From: Erysipelotrichaceae bacterium
Lineage (GTDB): Bacteria > Bacillota_I > Bacilli_A > Erysipelotrichales > Erysipelotrichaceae
Length of the DNA stretch: 43,501 nt
Direction: 5' to 3'
NCBI GenBank assembly: GCA_017442805.1
Contig: JAFRZA010000036.1
Span: 1-43,501 of the forward strand
The position numbers and the translations under genes were made by a program. The notes beneath the pieces were generated by a model. That model saw only the letters and a program-made list of their open reading frames with translations, did no database searches and was not told the DNA's origin. Below, piece by piece: positions 1 to 8,562 of this stretch (within the stretch, counting starts at the first letter, position 1; every line of letters starts with the position of its first letter).

Positions 1-2088
1 CTTGCCTTCTGCGGTTGAGAAGGTGTAGATCTTTGATCCATCGGTTCCGGTTGTAATGCCGACAGTCCATACCATGGTTTCCGTGGCATTGGTAACCTTG
101 TCGTCGACGATGGTAACATCTTCGCCGGCATTGTAGTAACCGTTATAGTTCGTGCTTAAGGCCTTACTGTTGGCATCATTTACGATGATGACACAGTCGC
201 CATCCTGTAATTCATTAATATCAGTAAGCAGTTCCCAGGTGTCATAGGTAACCGGAGGATTATCTGACGGTTTAACCTTAAAGGTTGCTGTAACCGTGAT
301 GTCAGCGGTAACTGTTACGGTAGCTTTGCCTTCGGCATCAACAGCTGTCTCAACGCCGTTGACCAGAAGCTTGTCCAGAATATAGCCTTCGGCAGGAGCT
401 GTTGTTATTACAACTGTTTCGCCATGAGCGACTTCAGTCTTGTCGACAGATACTGTTCCGCCTTCAGCAGGCTGCTGAACTGTAACGGTATGAGTTACGA
501 CAATGGGGGAGAATACACCCTCAAGTTCAACATCCCAGTCAATCGTTACATAATAAACGGTCTTTCCGTCTTCTTCATAAGGTCTGTACGGATTGCCTGA
601 TTCCGGATGCAGCAGATCGATTTCATGATCGCCGTTAACATCAGAATATCTGAGGTAAAGATTCGTCAGTTCATATCCTTCTTCAGGTTCCACATAAATG
701 GTGATGTCCTGATCGTTTTCAACGACATAGAAATCCGGATAGATCACACCGTGTTCTGAAGGCACGACTGTAATGTGGCGTGTAAGTTCAGCTGAATCCT
801 TGAACTGCGCCCTGATCACGATGTTTTCATTGACGGTGAAGGTCATCTTTCCTTCGCTGTCAAGATCGTCGATATGTTCGACATTGTTGATCATAAGCGA
901 GATCAGTTCACAACCATCTTCGGGAGTTACCGTGATGAGAATGTCGGAACCGGCTTCGACTTCATTGTCCGAAACCGTCACCGCGCCCTGATTAGAATCC
1001 TTGACCGTGACCGTATATGTTTCAACCGGTGTCTCGCCTTGCACGCCATAGAAATCAAACTTGTATGCAGCAACACTGCTATCCTGGAAACCATAAACAG
1101 TGAAACCGTTATAGTATTCAAGATACTGCTGTTTGTTGTCGTATACAGCGTTTACGCTGACAATGTACCAAGTGCCGTCAGCCTGCTGCTCAAGCGTCCA
1201 CAGAGAGAGGTCGCTTGCAGCATCAGCAAAAGTCAGTCCGGTAGAATTGCCTACAGTGGCTGTCAGAACTTTTCCGTCTTCCGTTGTGAATGTATAATAA
1301 CCGTTGCTGTCCTTGGTGACCGTGAGGTAAGCCATGCTTGGCAACTGATTCAGCTTGTCGCCCTCAAATGTGGCGGCCACTCCGGCAAGCTTACTGCCAG
1401 CGGCGTTAGCCGTTAATGCCAGACCATCCTCTGGATAGTAGATTACAACCTTGGCATTGTTCTCTGGCGCTGTAGTAAACTTGTCCAGTTGAGCAATGGG
1501 CTCCTCGGGTGTTGCTCCCTCAGCTAATGTCCAGAATTCCAGAGTCTGACTCGCAATGTTACCGGTAGTGTTAGTATAGCAGCGCCAGTCAGGATTAGTT
1601 TTATACACACCTAAGTATCTGGTATTACCAGCAGTATCCTTCGCTGAGAGATAACCACTTGCTATCGTCCACACATAAGAAGCGCTTGAATTGGAACCAA
1701 CTCTTACACCATTGTTATTGTTTATAAGATAGAGGTGGTCTCCGTTTCCATTTGTGATGGTATATCCGTCATCTGTTGTAGCAATGGTCCATCCATAGTC
1801 ACCGGTTCCGTTGACTACAAGTTCATTGCCATTTTTCTCAGCAACCACTGCTACTGGGGCGCTTGATGTGGCTGCAGCCGGTAGGACATAGGTTGTTCCA
1901 TTACTGCTAGCAGTCATGGTAATAGCGACCTGCTTGCCGCTGGCGGCAGCAGCTGCTATGTCAGTGACCTTTTCCCACGTAGAAGAAGAGTCTGCCTTTA
2001 CTGTTCTGGCATTAAATGACATCCCGCTGAAGGACATCATCAATGCAAGCAATAAAGTCACGACTCTTTTGAATAAAGGTTTTTTCAT
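1..2088 (-). CDS. Secreted modular surface protein, N-terminal part (C-terminus outside window)
   Basis: The frame is open for 696 codons from an ATG at 2088 to the window edge, with no stop, so the C-terminus is missing. The start has a strong AGGAGAG ribosome site. Residues 1 to about 32 are a signal peptide (KKPLFKR, hydrophobic core, then ARTVKA). Two tryptophan-rich beta modules follow (about 35-170 and 185-345), the second with an LEYYNGFTVYGF segment. Three divergent InlB/Flg_new-type beta repeats lie at about 357-428, 431-530 and 531-603, each opening with TVTV or ITVV and closing near ATF or AQF. A further TWELLTDI module starts at about 609. In my memory such modules decorate clostridial cell-wall nucleotidases, nucleases and similar hydrolases, but no catalytic domain lies within the window. 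Role is probably extracellular substrate or surface binding; function unknown. Confidence 0.85.
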   Translation of the reverse strand, partial: MKKPLFKRVVTLLLALMMSFSGMSFNARTVKADSSSTWEKVTDIAAAAASGKQVAITMTASSNGTTYVLPAAATSSAPVAVVAEKNGNELVVNGTGDYGWTIATTDDGYTITNGNGDHLYLINNNNGVRVGSNSSASYVWTIASGYLSAKDTAGNTRYLGVYKTNPDWRCYTNTTGNIASQTLEFWTLAEGATPEEPIAQLDKFTTAPENNAKVVIYYPEDGLALTANAAGSKLAGVAATFEGDKLNQLPSMAYLTVTKDSNGYYTFTTEDGKVLTATVGNSTGLTFADAASDLSLWTLEQQADGTWYIVSVNAVYDNKQQYLEYYNGFTVYGFQDSSVAAYKFDFYGVQGETPVETYTVTVKDSNQGAVTVSDNEVEAGSDILITVTPEDGCELISLMINNVEHIDDLDSEGKMTFTVNENIVIRAQFKDSAELTRHITVVPSEHGVIYPDFYVVENDQDITIYVEPEEGYELTNLYLRYSDVNGDHEIDLLHPESGNPYRPYEEDGKTVYYVTIDWDVELEGVFSPIVVTHTVTVQQPAEGGTVSVDKTEVAHGETVVITTAPAEGYILDKLLVNGVETAVDAEGKATVTVTADITVTATFKVKPSDNPPVTYDTWELLTDINELQDGDCVIIVNDANSKALSTNYNGYYNAGEDVTIVDDKVTNATETMVWTVGITTGTDGSKIYTFSTAEGK

Positions 2089-2165
2089 CTGCTCTCTCCT
2101 CTTCTAAATTGTGTTTCTTTATATTGCATATAAAACTCGGAGAAACACCTCCGAAATACACTTTT

Positions 2166-2189
2166 ATTATATAGAAAAAGCGCTTTCAA
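2166..2189 (-). promoter_or_regulatory. Promoter -10 with adjoining cre-like (CcpA) box for the surface protein
   Basis: Read on the minus strand, TTGAAAGCGCTTTT (2176-2189) lies 4 bases upstream of a perfect -10 TATAAT (2166-2171). It fits the catabolite-responsive element pattern TGNAANCGNWNNCW except for one late position, and its core AAAGCGCTTT is a perfect palindrome. A site between -35 and -10 would repress the surface-protein gene when preferred sugars are present. No good -35 is visible. A small hairpin CGGAG/CTCCG (2138-2153) lies in the 5' leader. Confidence 0.55.
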
Positions 2190-2348
2190 TGATACGATTT
2201 TTACTCTCTTTTCCTGACTTTTTTCCTGTTTTTTTCCGCTTTTTTCTTCAGATTTTAAGAAAGTACGCTTACATGTTTTTTTGTCATTTTTTTCATACGG
2301 ATTTCGTTATTTTCGGTTATCAGTTATAATGGTTTTGAGGTAAACAAG

Positions 2349-3506
2349 ATGCTGAAAAAGATGGGTGAATGGATAAGAAAAAACAGGCTTGATGTCCTGG
2401 TTCTGACTGTGGGACTGATCATTTTCTGCCTGTGCGCTTACTGGGCCAACAGCGGAAAAGAAGAGAGGGATCCTTCCGGCCAACCGGCTGTTTACGAAAA
2501 CGCGAAGGTAATTGAGGTCCTCAGTGATAGCACTGCTCCGGACGAAAACGCCGATGGCGGATATCGCGGTGAACAGATGCTGACGGCGGAGGTAACGACC
2601 GGTGAATTCAAGGGACAGACCATGCTGGTGTATAACTATGTCGGTCCTCTGTACAATGTTCCTGTGCATGTCGGCGACAGCGTCACGCTTATCATTTCCA
2701 CTTATGATGATGGTTCTCACACGGCAACCGTCTACGAATACAACCATTCAGCCATTCTGCCCATCCTGCTGGCTCTGTTTGTAATTGCCATCATAGTTGT
2801 TGGCGGCAAGAGCGGCATCAAGTCTCTGATTGGCCTTGTCTTTATGGCCATAACTCTGTTTACCATTCTTCTGCCGGGACTCCTTAAAGGAGCTCCTACC
2901 ATCCTTATGACCTTCTTAATGTGCGTCTTCTCCGCTCTGTTTACCTATACGGTAATGTCCGGAGTCAATAAAAAGACGGTATGCGCTTTCCTGGGAACCA
3001 TAGCGGGCATGGCAATGGCTCTGGCCTTCGCTGAAATCGCTCAGTCCCTTTTAAGAATAAATGGCTTGCGGATCACAGATGCCGAGGCTCTCCTTCAGCT
3101 GCGGCAGACCGGAACGCCGATCGGACTGAAAGGTCTGTTATCAGCCGGAGTAGTCATCAGCTCATTAGGCGCCGTCATGGACGTTGCCATGGGTCTGGCT
3201 TCCGCGGTAAGCGAACTGCACGAAGCCAACAGCGAACTGACATTCAGAGAGCTGTTCACCTCGGGTATGAACATCGGCAAAGACATGGTCGGCACGATGA
3301 CCAGCACGCTGATACTTGCCTTATTGGGCGGTGAACTTGTTTTGATGATCTACCTCTATTCACTGGGCCTGGGCAAGTACCAGTTGCTCAGTTCCGCCTA
3401 TGTCTCAGTTGAGGCGGTCAGCGCCCTCTCCTGCAGCATCGGCGTCATTCTGTCCATTCCCATTACCAACTTCGTATCAGCCAAAGTGTTCTCCGCTCAT
3501 AAGTAA
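2349..3506 (+). CDS. YibE/F family multi-pass membrane protein
   Basis: 385 residues, the usual size for a YibE/F (PF07907) protein of Bacillota. One N-terminal membrane helix (about 14-31) is followed by an extracytoplasmic beta-rich region (about 45-130, with the family's VYNYVGPLYNVPVHVGD-like segment), then seven or so helices from about 133 onward. The segment from about 255, GLKGLLSAGVVISSLGAVMD, is the family's most conserved stretch, followed by SELHEANSELTFRELFTSG. The ATG has a GAGGT site 8 bases upstream, and a TATAAT lies at 2325-2330. The molecular function of the family is not established; a transport or efflux role is only inferred. The helicase gene starts 18 bases downstream and may be co-transcribed. 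Confidence 0.85.
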   Translation: MLKKMGEWIRKNRLDVLVLTVGLIIFCLCAYWANSGKEERDPSGQPAVYENAKVIEVLSDSTAPDENADGGYRGEQMLTAEVTTGEFKGQTMLVYNYVGPLYNVPVHVGDSVTLIISTYDDGSHTATVYEYNHSAILPILLALFVIAIIVVGGKSGIKSLIGLVFMAITLFTILLPGLLKGAPTILMTFLMCVFSALFTYTVMSGVNKKTVCAFLGTIAGMAMALAFAEIAQSLLRINGLRITDAEALLQLRQTGTPIGLKGLLSAGVVISSLGAVMDVAMGLASAVSELHEANSELTFRELFTSGMNIGKDMVGTMTSTLILALLGGELVLMIYLYSLGLGKYQLLSSAYVSVEAVSALSCSIGVILSIPITNFVSAKVFSAHK

Positions 3507-3524
3507 TCAGTCAAATCAAACACC

Positions 3525-6500
3525 ATGGGATTACTAGACAAATTATTAAATAAAACTGCAGACAAAAAATCTGTTTCAGACAAACAACCAAAGGCTTTGG
3601 ATAATCCGGAGTGTAAAGAACTTATAAAACTCCGCTCTTTTATGCGCAAGCTTTTGGAATCTGACAGGTATATCGCAAAGAGCGAATATAAAAAGAGAAT
3701 CAGTGATGCCACGGAAACGATAAACTATTTCGAGGTTCTCAAATCCAGCGGAATGCTCCCGGAATTCAGCCGGAAGAACAGCATTAAGCAATCGTATATT
3801 GAAGAAGCGATAAAAACCTATAAAAACTTTGAAAAACTGATAGATGAAAAGAACGAAGGATTCGTTCAAAAAGAATTAATTGAACAGAAGCAATATCTGG
3901 ACAGCATTCTATATGATGTTGACCCTAATATATCGCTTGATGAAGACCAACGAAGAGTCGTTCTGAGTGATGAAGATTATACATTGGTAATTGCTGGGGC
4001 TGGAGCTGGAAAAACAACGACCGTTGCAGCAAAGGTGAAGTATTTGGTTGATAAACAAAACATCGACCCCAAACAAATACTTGTTGTTTCCTATACTAAT
4101 GATGCAGTAAATGAATTGAGAGAAAGAATCAACAAAAGGCTGAACATCGCCTGTCCAATATCGACTTTCCATTCCACTGGAAATGCCATAATCCGAAAAC
4201 AGAACCCCGAACCACTTAAGGTGGTTGATGGGTCAAAACTGTATTTTGTTATTCAGGACTACTTCAAGTCTTCAATTCTTAAAAACGAAACAATGGTGAA
4301 TAACCTCATCATGTTCTTTGCCTCCTATTTTGATGCACCTTATGAAGGAAATGACCTGAACGAGTTTTTTAACAAAATCGCAAAAGGAAATTATACATCC
4401 TTAAAGAGTGACCTTAACGATTATAAACAGGAAATCATCGACAGCCGAACCAAAAAGTCTGTAACAATCCAAAACGAAATAATGAGATCCTATCAGGAAG
4501 TCGAAATCGCAAACTTCCTTTATCTAAATGGAATCGACTATGTATATGAGCCTCTATATGAATATCAGATAAAAGGCGCCAGAAAACCTTATACTCCAGA
4601 CTTCCGAATCAATCAGGATGGCAAAATCGCGTATATTGAGCATTTCGGAATATCACAGTCCGGAAAGAATAACCGCTACACTGAAGAAGAACTCAACTTC
4701 TATAAAAAAGCAATCAACAATAAAATACAGCTTCACAGGCAGCATGGTACAAAACTCCTTTATACTTTCTCTGCCTATGATGATAATCGGCCTCTGTTAA
4801 GTCACCTTCAGGAAATCCTTATCAAGGAAGGATTTGAAATAAGGCCAAGGTCCAATCAGGAAATAATAACAAAACTGGTTTCATCCGAAGAAAACAGATA
4901 CATTAGAAAACTGGTTTCTTTAATAACCCGTTTCATTCAAAATTTCAAGGTTAATGGTTTTGAAGCAGATGAATTTGACAGAATGTTCCATGAGACTCAA
5001 AATGTCAGATCCAGATTGTTCCTGACAATATGCAATGATTGTTATCTTGAATATCAGCGATATTTAAAAGAGAACGGGTGCGTCGATTTCGAAGACATGA
5101 TCAACAATTCTGCAAAAATTCTGCGCGACGTTAAGGAGATGAAGCAGAAGATCGATTTCAAATACATTATCGTTGATGAGTATCAGGACATTTCCAGGCA
5201 GCGATTTGATCTGGTATCTGCTCTTCACGAAGTAACGGACGCAAAGATCATTGCGGTTGGTGATGACTGGCAGTCAATCTATGCTTTCAGCGGTTCTGAC
5301 ATAACTCTATTCACAAACTTCAAAGAAAAAATGGGGTATGCGAAGCAGATGAAAATCAGAAAAACGTACCGTAATTCTCAGGAAGTAATAGACATAGCCG
5401 GAAAGTTCATCCAAGAAAACGAAGCGCAGATTAAGAAGGATCTCATTTCTCCTAAAAATATAACTGATCCCGTCATCATATATACATATGATGCGACGCC
5501 AAAAAAGCGTGGCGACTCAGTAAAGGCAGGAGCTAATTTTGCTCTTGCGTCAGCTGTTGAAACCGCTCTTGGCCAGATTATTGAATACAACAAACAGGAA
5601 GGGAAAAACAGTAAGGAGTCTACTGTATTACTTATAGGCAGATACGGGTTTGATGGCGACCTTTTAGAAAAGACAGGCCTGTTTGAATTCAAGAATCGGG
5701 AAGGAAAAATCAGGAGCAACAAATATCCCTTGGTGAACATTACTTTCATGACTGCACATGCTTCTAAAGGACTGGGATATGACAATGTAATCATTGTGAA
5801 CGGGAAAAATGAGACCTATGGCTTCCCTTGCAAGATTGAAGATGATCCTGTTCTCGCGTTTGTCATAAAAGGAGACAGATCTATTGATTACGCTGAAGAA
5901 AGACGACTGTTCTATGTGGCCTTGACCAGGACAAAGAACCGCGTTTACTGCATTGCTCCGGAAAAGAATCCTTCAGAATTCCTTTTGGAGTTAAAGAGCA
6001 AACACAAGAATGTTGTGTTACGTGGCGAATGGGATGAGAACTCCGGACAACGCGGAGGAGCAAGAAACACCTGTCCTGTCTGCGGATATCCACTGCAGTT
6101 CAGATATAAGCCGGCATATGGCCTGAGATTATATATATGTACCAATGAACCTGAAATGTGCAGCTTTACGACAAATGACCTAAAAGGAAAAAAGCTGGCC
6201 ATCATGAAATGTGACAGTTGTCGAGACGGATATCTCATCGTCAAGCACAATCCGAAGGCTGCGTCATACTTCCTTGGCTGTACTGGTTATAAAGACAATG
6301 GAACTGGTTGTAACCGCACCATTTCCAAAGACGACTACTACAAAATGATGAAATACCCGCCTGATCCGGAGGAACCAAAGCAGCAGGTCAAACAGCCGGT
6401 AATAACCAATGAAGATATTGAAATTGAAGCTAAACTTGCTGAAGACACTGTTATCAAAGAAACACCTCCGCAGGAACAGGAGCCGGAACAGCAGATCGAT

Positions 6501-6902
6501 AAAGACGAGTATTCCAGAGTAATGTACAGGGATTACTGCCTGAACGATGTCATTTATAAAGTCCTGAATTGTCTGAAGAACATAAGCGAGACCAAATACT
6601 ATGGCTTAGGCGTTCTCATTGGCGTATTGAGAGGCAAACCGTTTGATCAAATCATCAAGGGAAAACTCGACAAGCTGCCTGATTATGGTTCGCTGAAAAC
6701 AATCCCATACAGCGATTTGCGTATTATTGTGGAATGGATGATTGAAAAGCACCTGATTTTGAAAACAAATCATCCTAAATATCCCGTGTTGCATATCACT
6801 CCAGAGGGTCTTACCTACAAGTACAATGTTAACTCCGAAATGCTGGACCAATTAAAAGAACTGTTGCAGCAGGACTCTGATAAAGGGGACAGTAACGATT
6901 AG
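3525..6902 (+). CDS. Composite UvrD-family (SF1) helicase with nuclease-like insertion, zinc ribbons and RQC-type winged helix
   Basis: 1125 residues. The SF1A helicase core shows Walker A GAGAGKTT (about 156-163), TFHSTG, the DEYQD box (about 550-554), GDDWQSIYAFSG (about 579-590), TAHASKGLGYD (about 742) and FYVALTRT (about 793). Between motifs at about 322-420 lies an insertion with E...PDF...YIEHFG spacing like a PD-(D/E)XK nuclease fold, as in helicase IV relatives, although the usual lysine is not in place. After the core come topoisomerase-type zinc ribbons (CPVC at about 849, CDSC at about 896, later Cys pair) and, at about 1005-1105, a segment matching the RecQ C-terminal (RQC) winged helix: FGVG-like YYGLGVLIGVLRG, YGSL, YPVLHITPEG. 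It probably unwinds damaged or branched DNA; a phage-defence role is possible. The gene is visibly richer in A+T than its neighbours and has no clear Shine-Dalgarno, suggesting acquisition by transfer. Confidence 0.88.
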   Translation: MGLLDKLLNKTADKKSVSDKQPKALDNPECKELIKLRSFMRKLLESDRYIAKSEYKKRISDATETINYFEVLKSSGMLPEFSRKNSIKQSYIEEAIKTYKNFEKLIDEKNEGFVQKELIEQKQYLDSILYDVDPNISLDEDQRRVVLSDEDYTLVIAGAGAGKTTTVAAKVKYLVDKQNIDPKQILVVSYTNDAVNELRERINKRLNIACPISTFHSTGNAIIRKQNPEPLKVVDGSKLYFVIQDYFKSSILKNETMVNNLIMFFASYFDAPYEGNDLNEFFNKIAKGNYTSLKSDLNDYKQEIIDSRTKKSVTIQNEIMRSYQEVEIANFLYLNGIDYVYEPLYEYQIKGARKPYTPDFRINQDGKIAYIEHFGISQSGKNNRYTEEELNFYKKAINNKIQLHRQHGTKLLYTFSAYDDNRPLLSHLQEILIKEGFEIRPRSNQEIITKLVSSEENRYIRKLVSLITRFIQNFKVNGFEADEFDRMFHETQNVRSRLFLTICNDCYLEYQRYLKENGCVDFEDMINNSAKILRDVKEMKQKIDFKYIIVDEYQDISRQRFDLVSALHEVTDAKIIAVGDDWQSIYAFSGSDITLFTNFKEKMGYAKQMKIRKTYRNSQEVIDIAGKFIQENEAQIKKDLISPKNITDPVIIYTYDATPKKRGDSVKAGANFALASAVETALGQIIEYNKQEGKNSKESTVLLIGRYGFDGDLLEKTGLFEFKNREGKIRSNKYPLVNITFMTAHASKGLGYDNVIIVNGKNETYGFPCKIEDDPVLAFVIKGDRSIDYAEERRLFYVALTRTKNRVYCIAPEKNPSEFLLELKSKHKNVVLRGEWDENSGQRGGARNTCPVCGYPLQFRYKPAYGLRLYICTNEPEMCSFTTNDLKGKKLAIMKCDSCRDGYLIVKHNPKAASYFLGCTGYKDNGTGCNRTISKDDYYKMMKYPPDPEEPKQQVKQPVITNEDIEIEAKLAEDTVIKETPPQEQEPEQQIDKDEYSRVMYRDYCLNDVIYKVLNCLKNISETKYYGLGVLIGVLRGKPFDQIIKGKLDKLPDYGSLKTIPYSDLRIIVEWMIEKHLILKTNHPKYPVLHITPEGLTYKYNVNSEMLDQLKELLQQDSDKGDSND

Positions 6903-6928
6903 CAGTCGGAAAACTGATCATTTCAACT

Positions 6929-6986
6929 AAAAAAAAAGAAGTAGTGAACGATTATGTTTGATAATCATCACTACTTCTTTGTTTTC
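6929..6986. terminator. Bidirectional terminator between convergent genes
   Basis: Inverted repeat AAAGAAGTAGTGA (6935-6947) with TCACTACTTCTTT (6968-6980), loop about 20 bases, flanked by A-tract on the left and T-rich sequence on the right, so it can stop transcription of the helicase gene and of the opposing membrane-protein gene. Confidence 0.85.
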
Positions 6987-6993
6987 TTATTCT

Positions 6994-7569
6994 TTAGTCT
7001 TCTGAGTTGTCTCTCATCTGATTGATCGCTGAGTACGATGACTGTCTTTCCAGATCGTTACCGTATTTAGCTACCGCGGAGAGTAAGAACAGAATGGCTG
7101 CGTTAGCCAGGAAGACCAGGTTAATGGTAGCGCCTGAGCTGGCTGTAGTAGCCGTATTAACCTCCGTCAGATCCTTGAAGTAAATAGTAGCCACGACGGT
7201 AGCACCGATGCTGACGATACCGGAAAGCAGTTCCATGATGCCGGCAGACTTCAGAGCGGAAGCGGACTCTTCAGAGAACGGTCTTCTCTTTCCGCACTCC
7301 TTCAGGGCCTTGCTGACCTTAAGAGTTGACAGCATGGCCAGTAACAGTGAGACAGCCGCAATCCCCATGATGATGGCAACAGGCATTCTGAACTTCTCCA
7401 GCATTTCCGGCGTCATGTTCAGCCCTTCGACACTCAGACCGGGAATCTTGGAAAAATCACCGACAGCCAGTAAGACGACAGCGACAAATCCAACAGCCAA
7501 AACACCGATGAGTTCGGCAATGAACTTCAGAATCATCAGTACGCGTAAGAATATAGCGTTTCCTTTCAT
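6994..7569 (-). CDS. Four-helix integral membrane protein, DUF2975-like
   Basis: 191 residues with four hydrophobic segments (about 8-33, 64-85, 112-132 and 146-166). The pattern between helices two and three, KALKECGKRRPFSEESASALKSAG, has the basic-PFS-(x)nLK-x-G layout seen in DUF2975 (YoaS-like) membrane proteins, though I cannot confirm membership. Start has a strong AAGGAGG site 8 bases upstream. It lies 51 bases downstream of aguB on the same strand and could be the last gene of the polyamine transcript; a small CAGCTG/CAGCTG hairpin sits in the gap. Function unknown. Confidence 0.7.
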   Translation of the reverse strand: MKGNAIFLRVLMILKFIAELIGVLAVGFVAVVLLAVGDFSKIPGLSVEGLNMTPEMLEKFRMPVAIIMGIAAVSLLLAMLSTLKVSKALKECGKRRPFSEESASALKSAGIMELLSGIVSIGATVVATIYFKDLTEVNTATTASSGATINLVFLANAAILFLLSAVAKYGNDLERQSSYSAINQMRDNSED

Positions 7570-7620
7570 TTATGTTTCCTCCTTGTATATTTGTTTATCA
7601 CACAGCTGACTTTCAGCTGA

Positions 7621-8499
7621 TTATTTTTCCATGATGCGCTGATAAGTCTCTTCCCGCCGGTCGCGGAACAGTCCCCAGCTTAAGCGGTTTTGGGCAATCT
7701 CGTCCAGATCAAAGGTGTGGATGAGAATTTCTTCATTACCCCGTGAGGCGTCTTCAACGATCTCGCCGGTCTCATCAGTGATGAACGAGGAACCGTAGAA
7801 CAGCAGTGAACTGTTCTGATTACCGTTCTCCCGGCATGGTATTACTTCTTCAAGGCCGATGCGGTTAGCCGTTATCACCGGCACCAGATTGGCGGCGGCT
7901 TGGCCCTGCATGACTCTTCTCCAGTGACCCATGGAATCGGTATTGAGAATCGGTTCCGAACCGATGGCGGTGGGGTAGAAGATCAGCTCCGCACCGTCCA
8001 GCGCCAGACAGCGGGCAGTCTCCGGGAACCACTGATCCCAGCAGATGCCGGCCCCGATCCTGCCGTAGGCAGTGTCGAATACCCTGAAGCCGCTGTTGCC
8101 GGGAGTGAAGTAGAACTTCTCCTGGTAGAAGTGATCATCAGGGATGTGGGTCTTGCGGTAGACTCCCAGCAGGGAACCGTCAGCATCGATGAAGGCCAGG
8201 GAATTGTAGAGGATGTTGCCGTCTCTTTCGTAGAAGCTCACCGGCAGCACCACATGCAGGGCCGCTGCCAGCCTTCGGCCCATCAGAACGGCCGGATGCT
8301 CATCTGCCGGCAGCGCATAGGCGTAATACTCATAGCGTCTTTCCTGGCAGAAATAATGGCGGTCGAACAGTTCCGGCAGAAGAATGATGTTGGCTCCCCT
8401 GCCGGCGGCCTGACGGATAAGTTCTTCGGCGTGAAGCAGGTTGTCCTTCTGTTCTTCGGCGCATTTCATCTGAATGGCCGCAACACAAACGTTTCTCAT
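7621..8499 (-). CDS. aguB: N-carbamoylputrescine amidase
   Basis: 292 residues, the normal length for AguB of the nitrilase superfamily. It hydrolyses N-carbamoylputrescine to putrescine, CO2 and ammonia, the last step of the agmatine route to putrescine, in the cytoplasm. The catalytic triad is visible: Glu43 in LLPELF, Lys116 in YRKTHIP and Cys153 in GAGICWDQWFPE. The DDHFYQEKFYFTPG segment after the lysine is typical of AguB rather than other carbon-nitrogen hydrolases. An AAGGAG site precedes the ATG. It follows potD by 63 bases, linking polyamine synthesis with polyamine import; no agmatine deiminase (aguA) is in the window, so its substrate must come from elsewhere. Confidence 0.9.
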   Translation of the reverse strand: MRNVCVAAIQMKCAEEQKDNLLHAEELIRQAAGRGANIILLPELFDRHYFCQERRYEYYAYALPADEHPAVLMGRRLAAALHVVLPVSFYERDGNILYNSLAFIDADGSLLGVYRKTHIPDDHFYQEKFYFTPGNSGFRVFDTAYGRIGAGICWDQWFPETARCLALDGAELIFYPTAIGSEPILNTDSMGHWRRVMQGQAAANLVPVITANRIGLEEVIPCRENGNQNSSLLFYGSSFITDETGEIVEDASRGNEEILIHTFDLDEIAQNRLSWGLFRDRREETYQRIMEK

Positions 8500-8521
8500 A
8501 AGCTTTTCTCCTTAAGGGAAG

Positions 8522-8545
8522 GCAGGGCACCTGACGGCGCCCTGC
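8522..8545 (-). terminator. Intercistronic hairpin between potD and aguB
   Basis: GCAGGGCACC and GGCGCCCTGC pair (one mismatch) around a 4-base loop. There is no T-run after it on the minus strand, so it is more likely an mRNA-stabilising or partial-attenuation hairpin that sets different levels of potD and aguB than a full terminator. Confidence 0.45.
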
Positions 8546-8562
8546 TGATTTTCTGTCTTTTC

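Noticed and set aside
2138..2153. Leader hairpin of the surface-protein gene as a riboswitch
   Set aside because: Only a 5-bp stem with a 6-base loop; no complex structure and no recognisable riboswitch motif.
2200..2330. T-rich tract upstream of the YibE/F gene as repeat array or origin
   Set aside because: No regular unit and no DnaA boxes seen; simply an AT-rich divergent promoter region.
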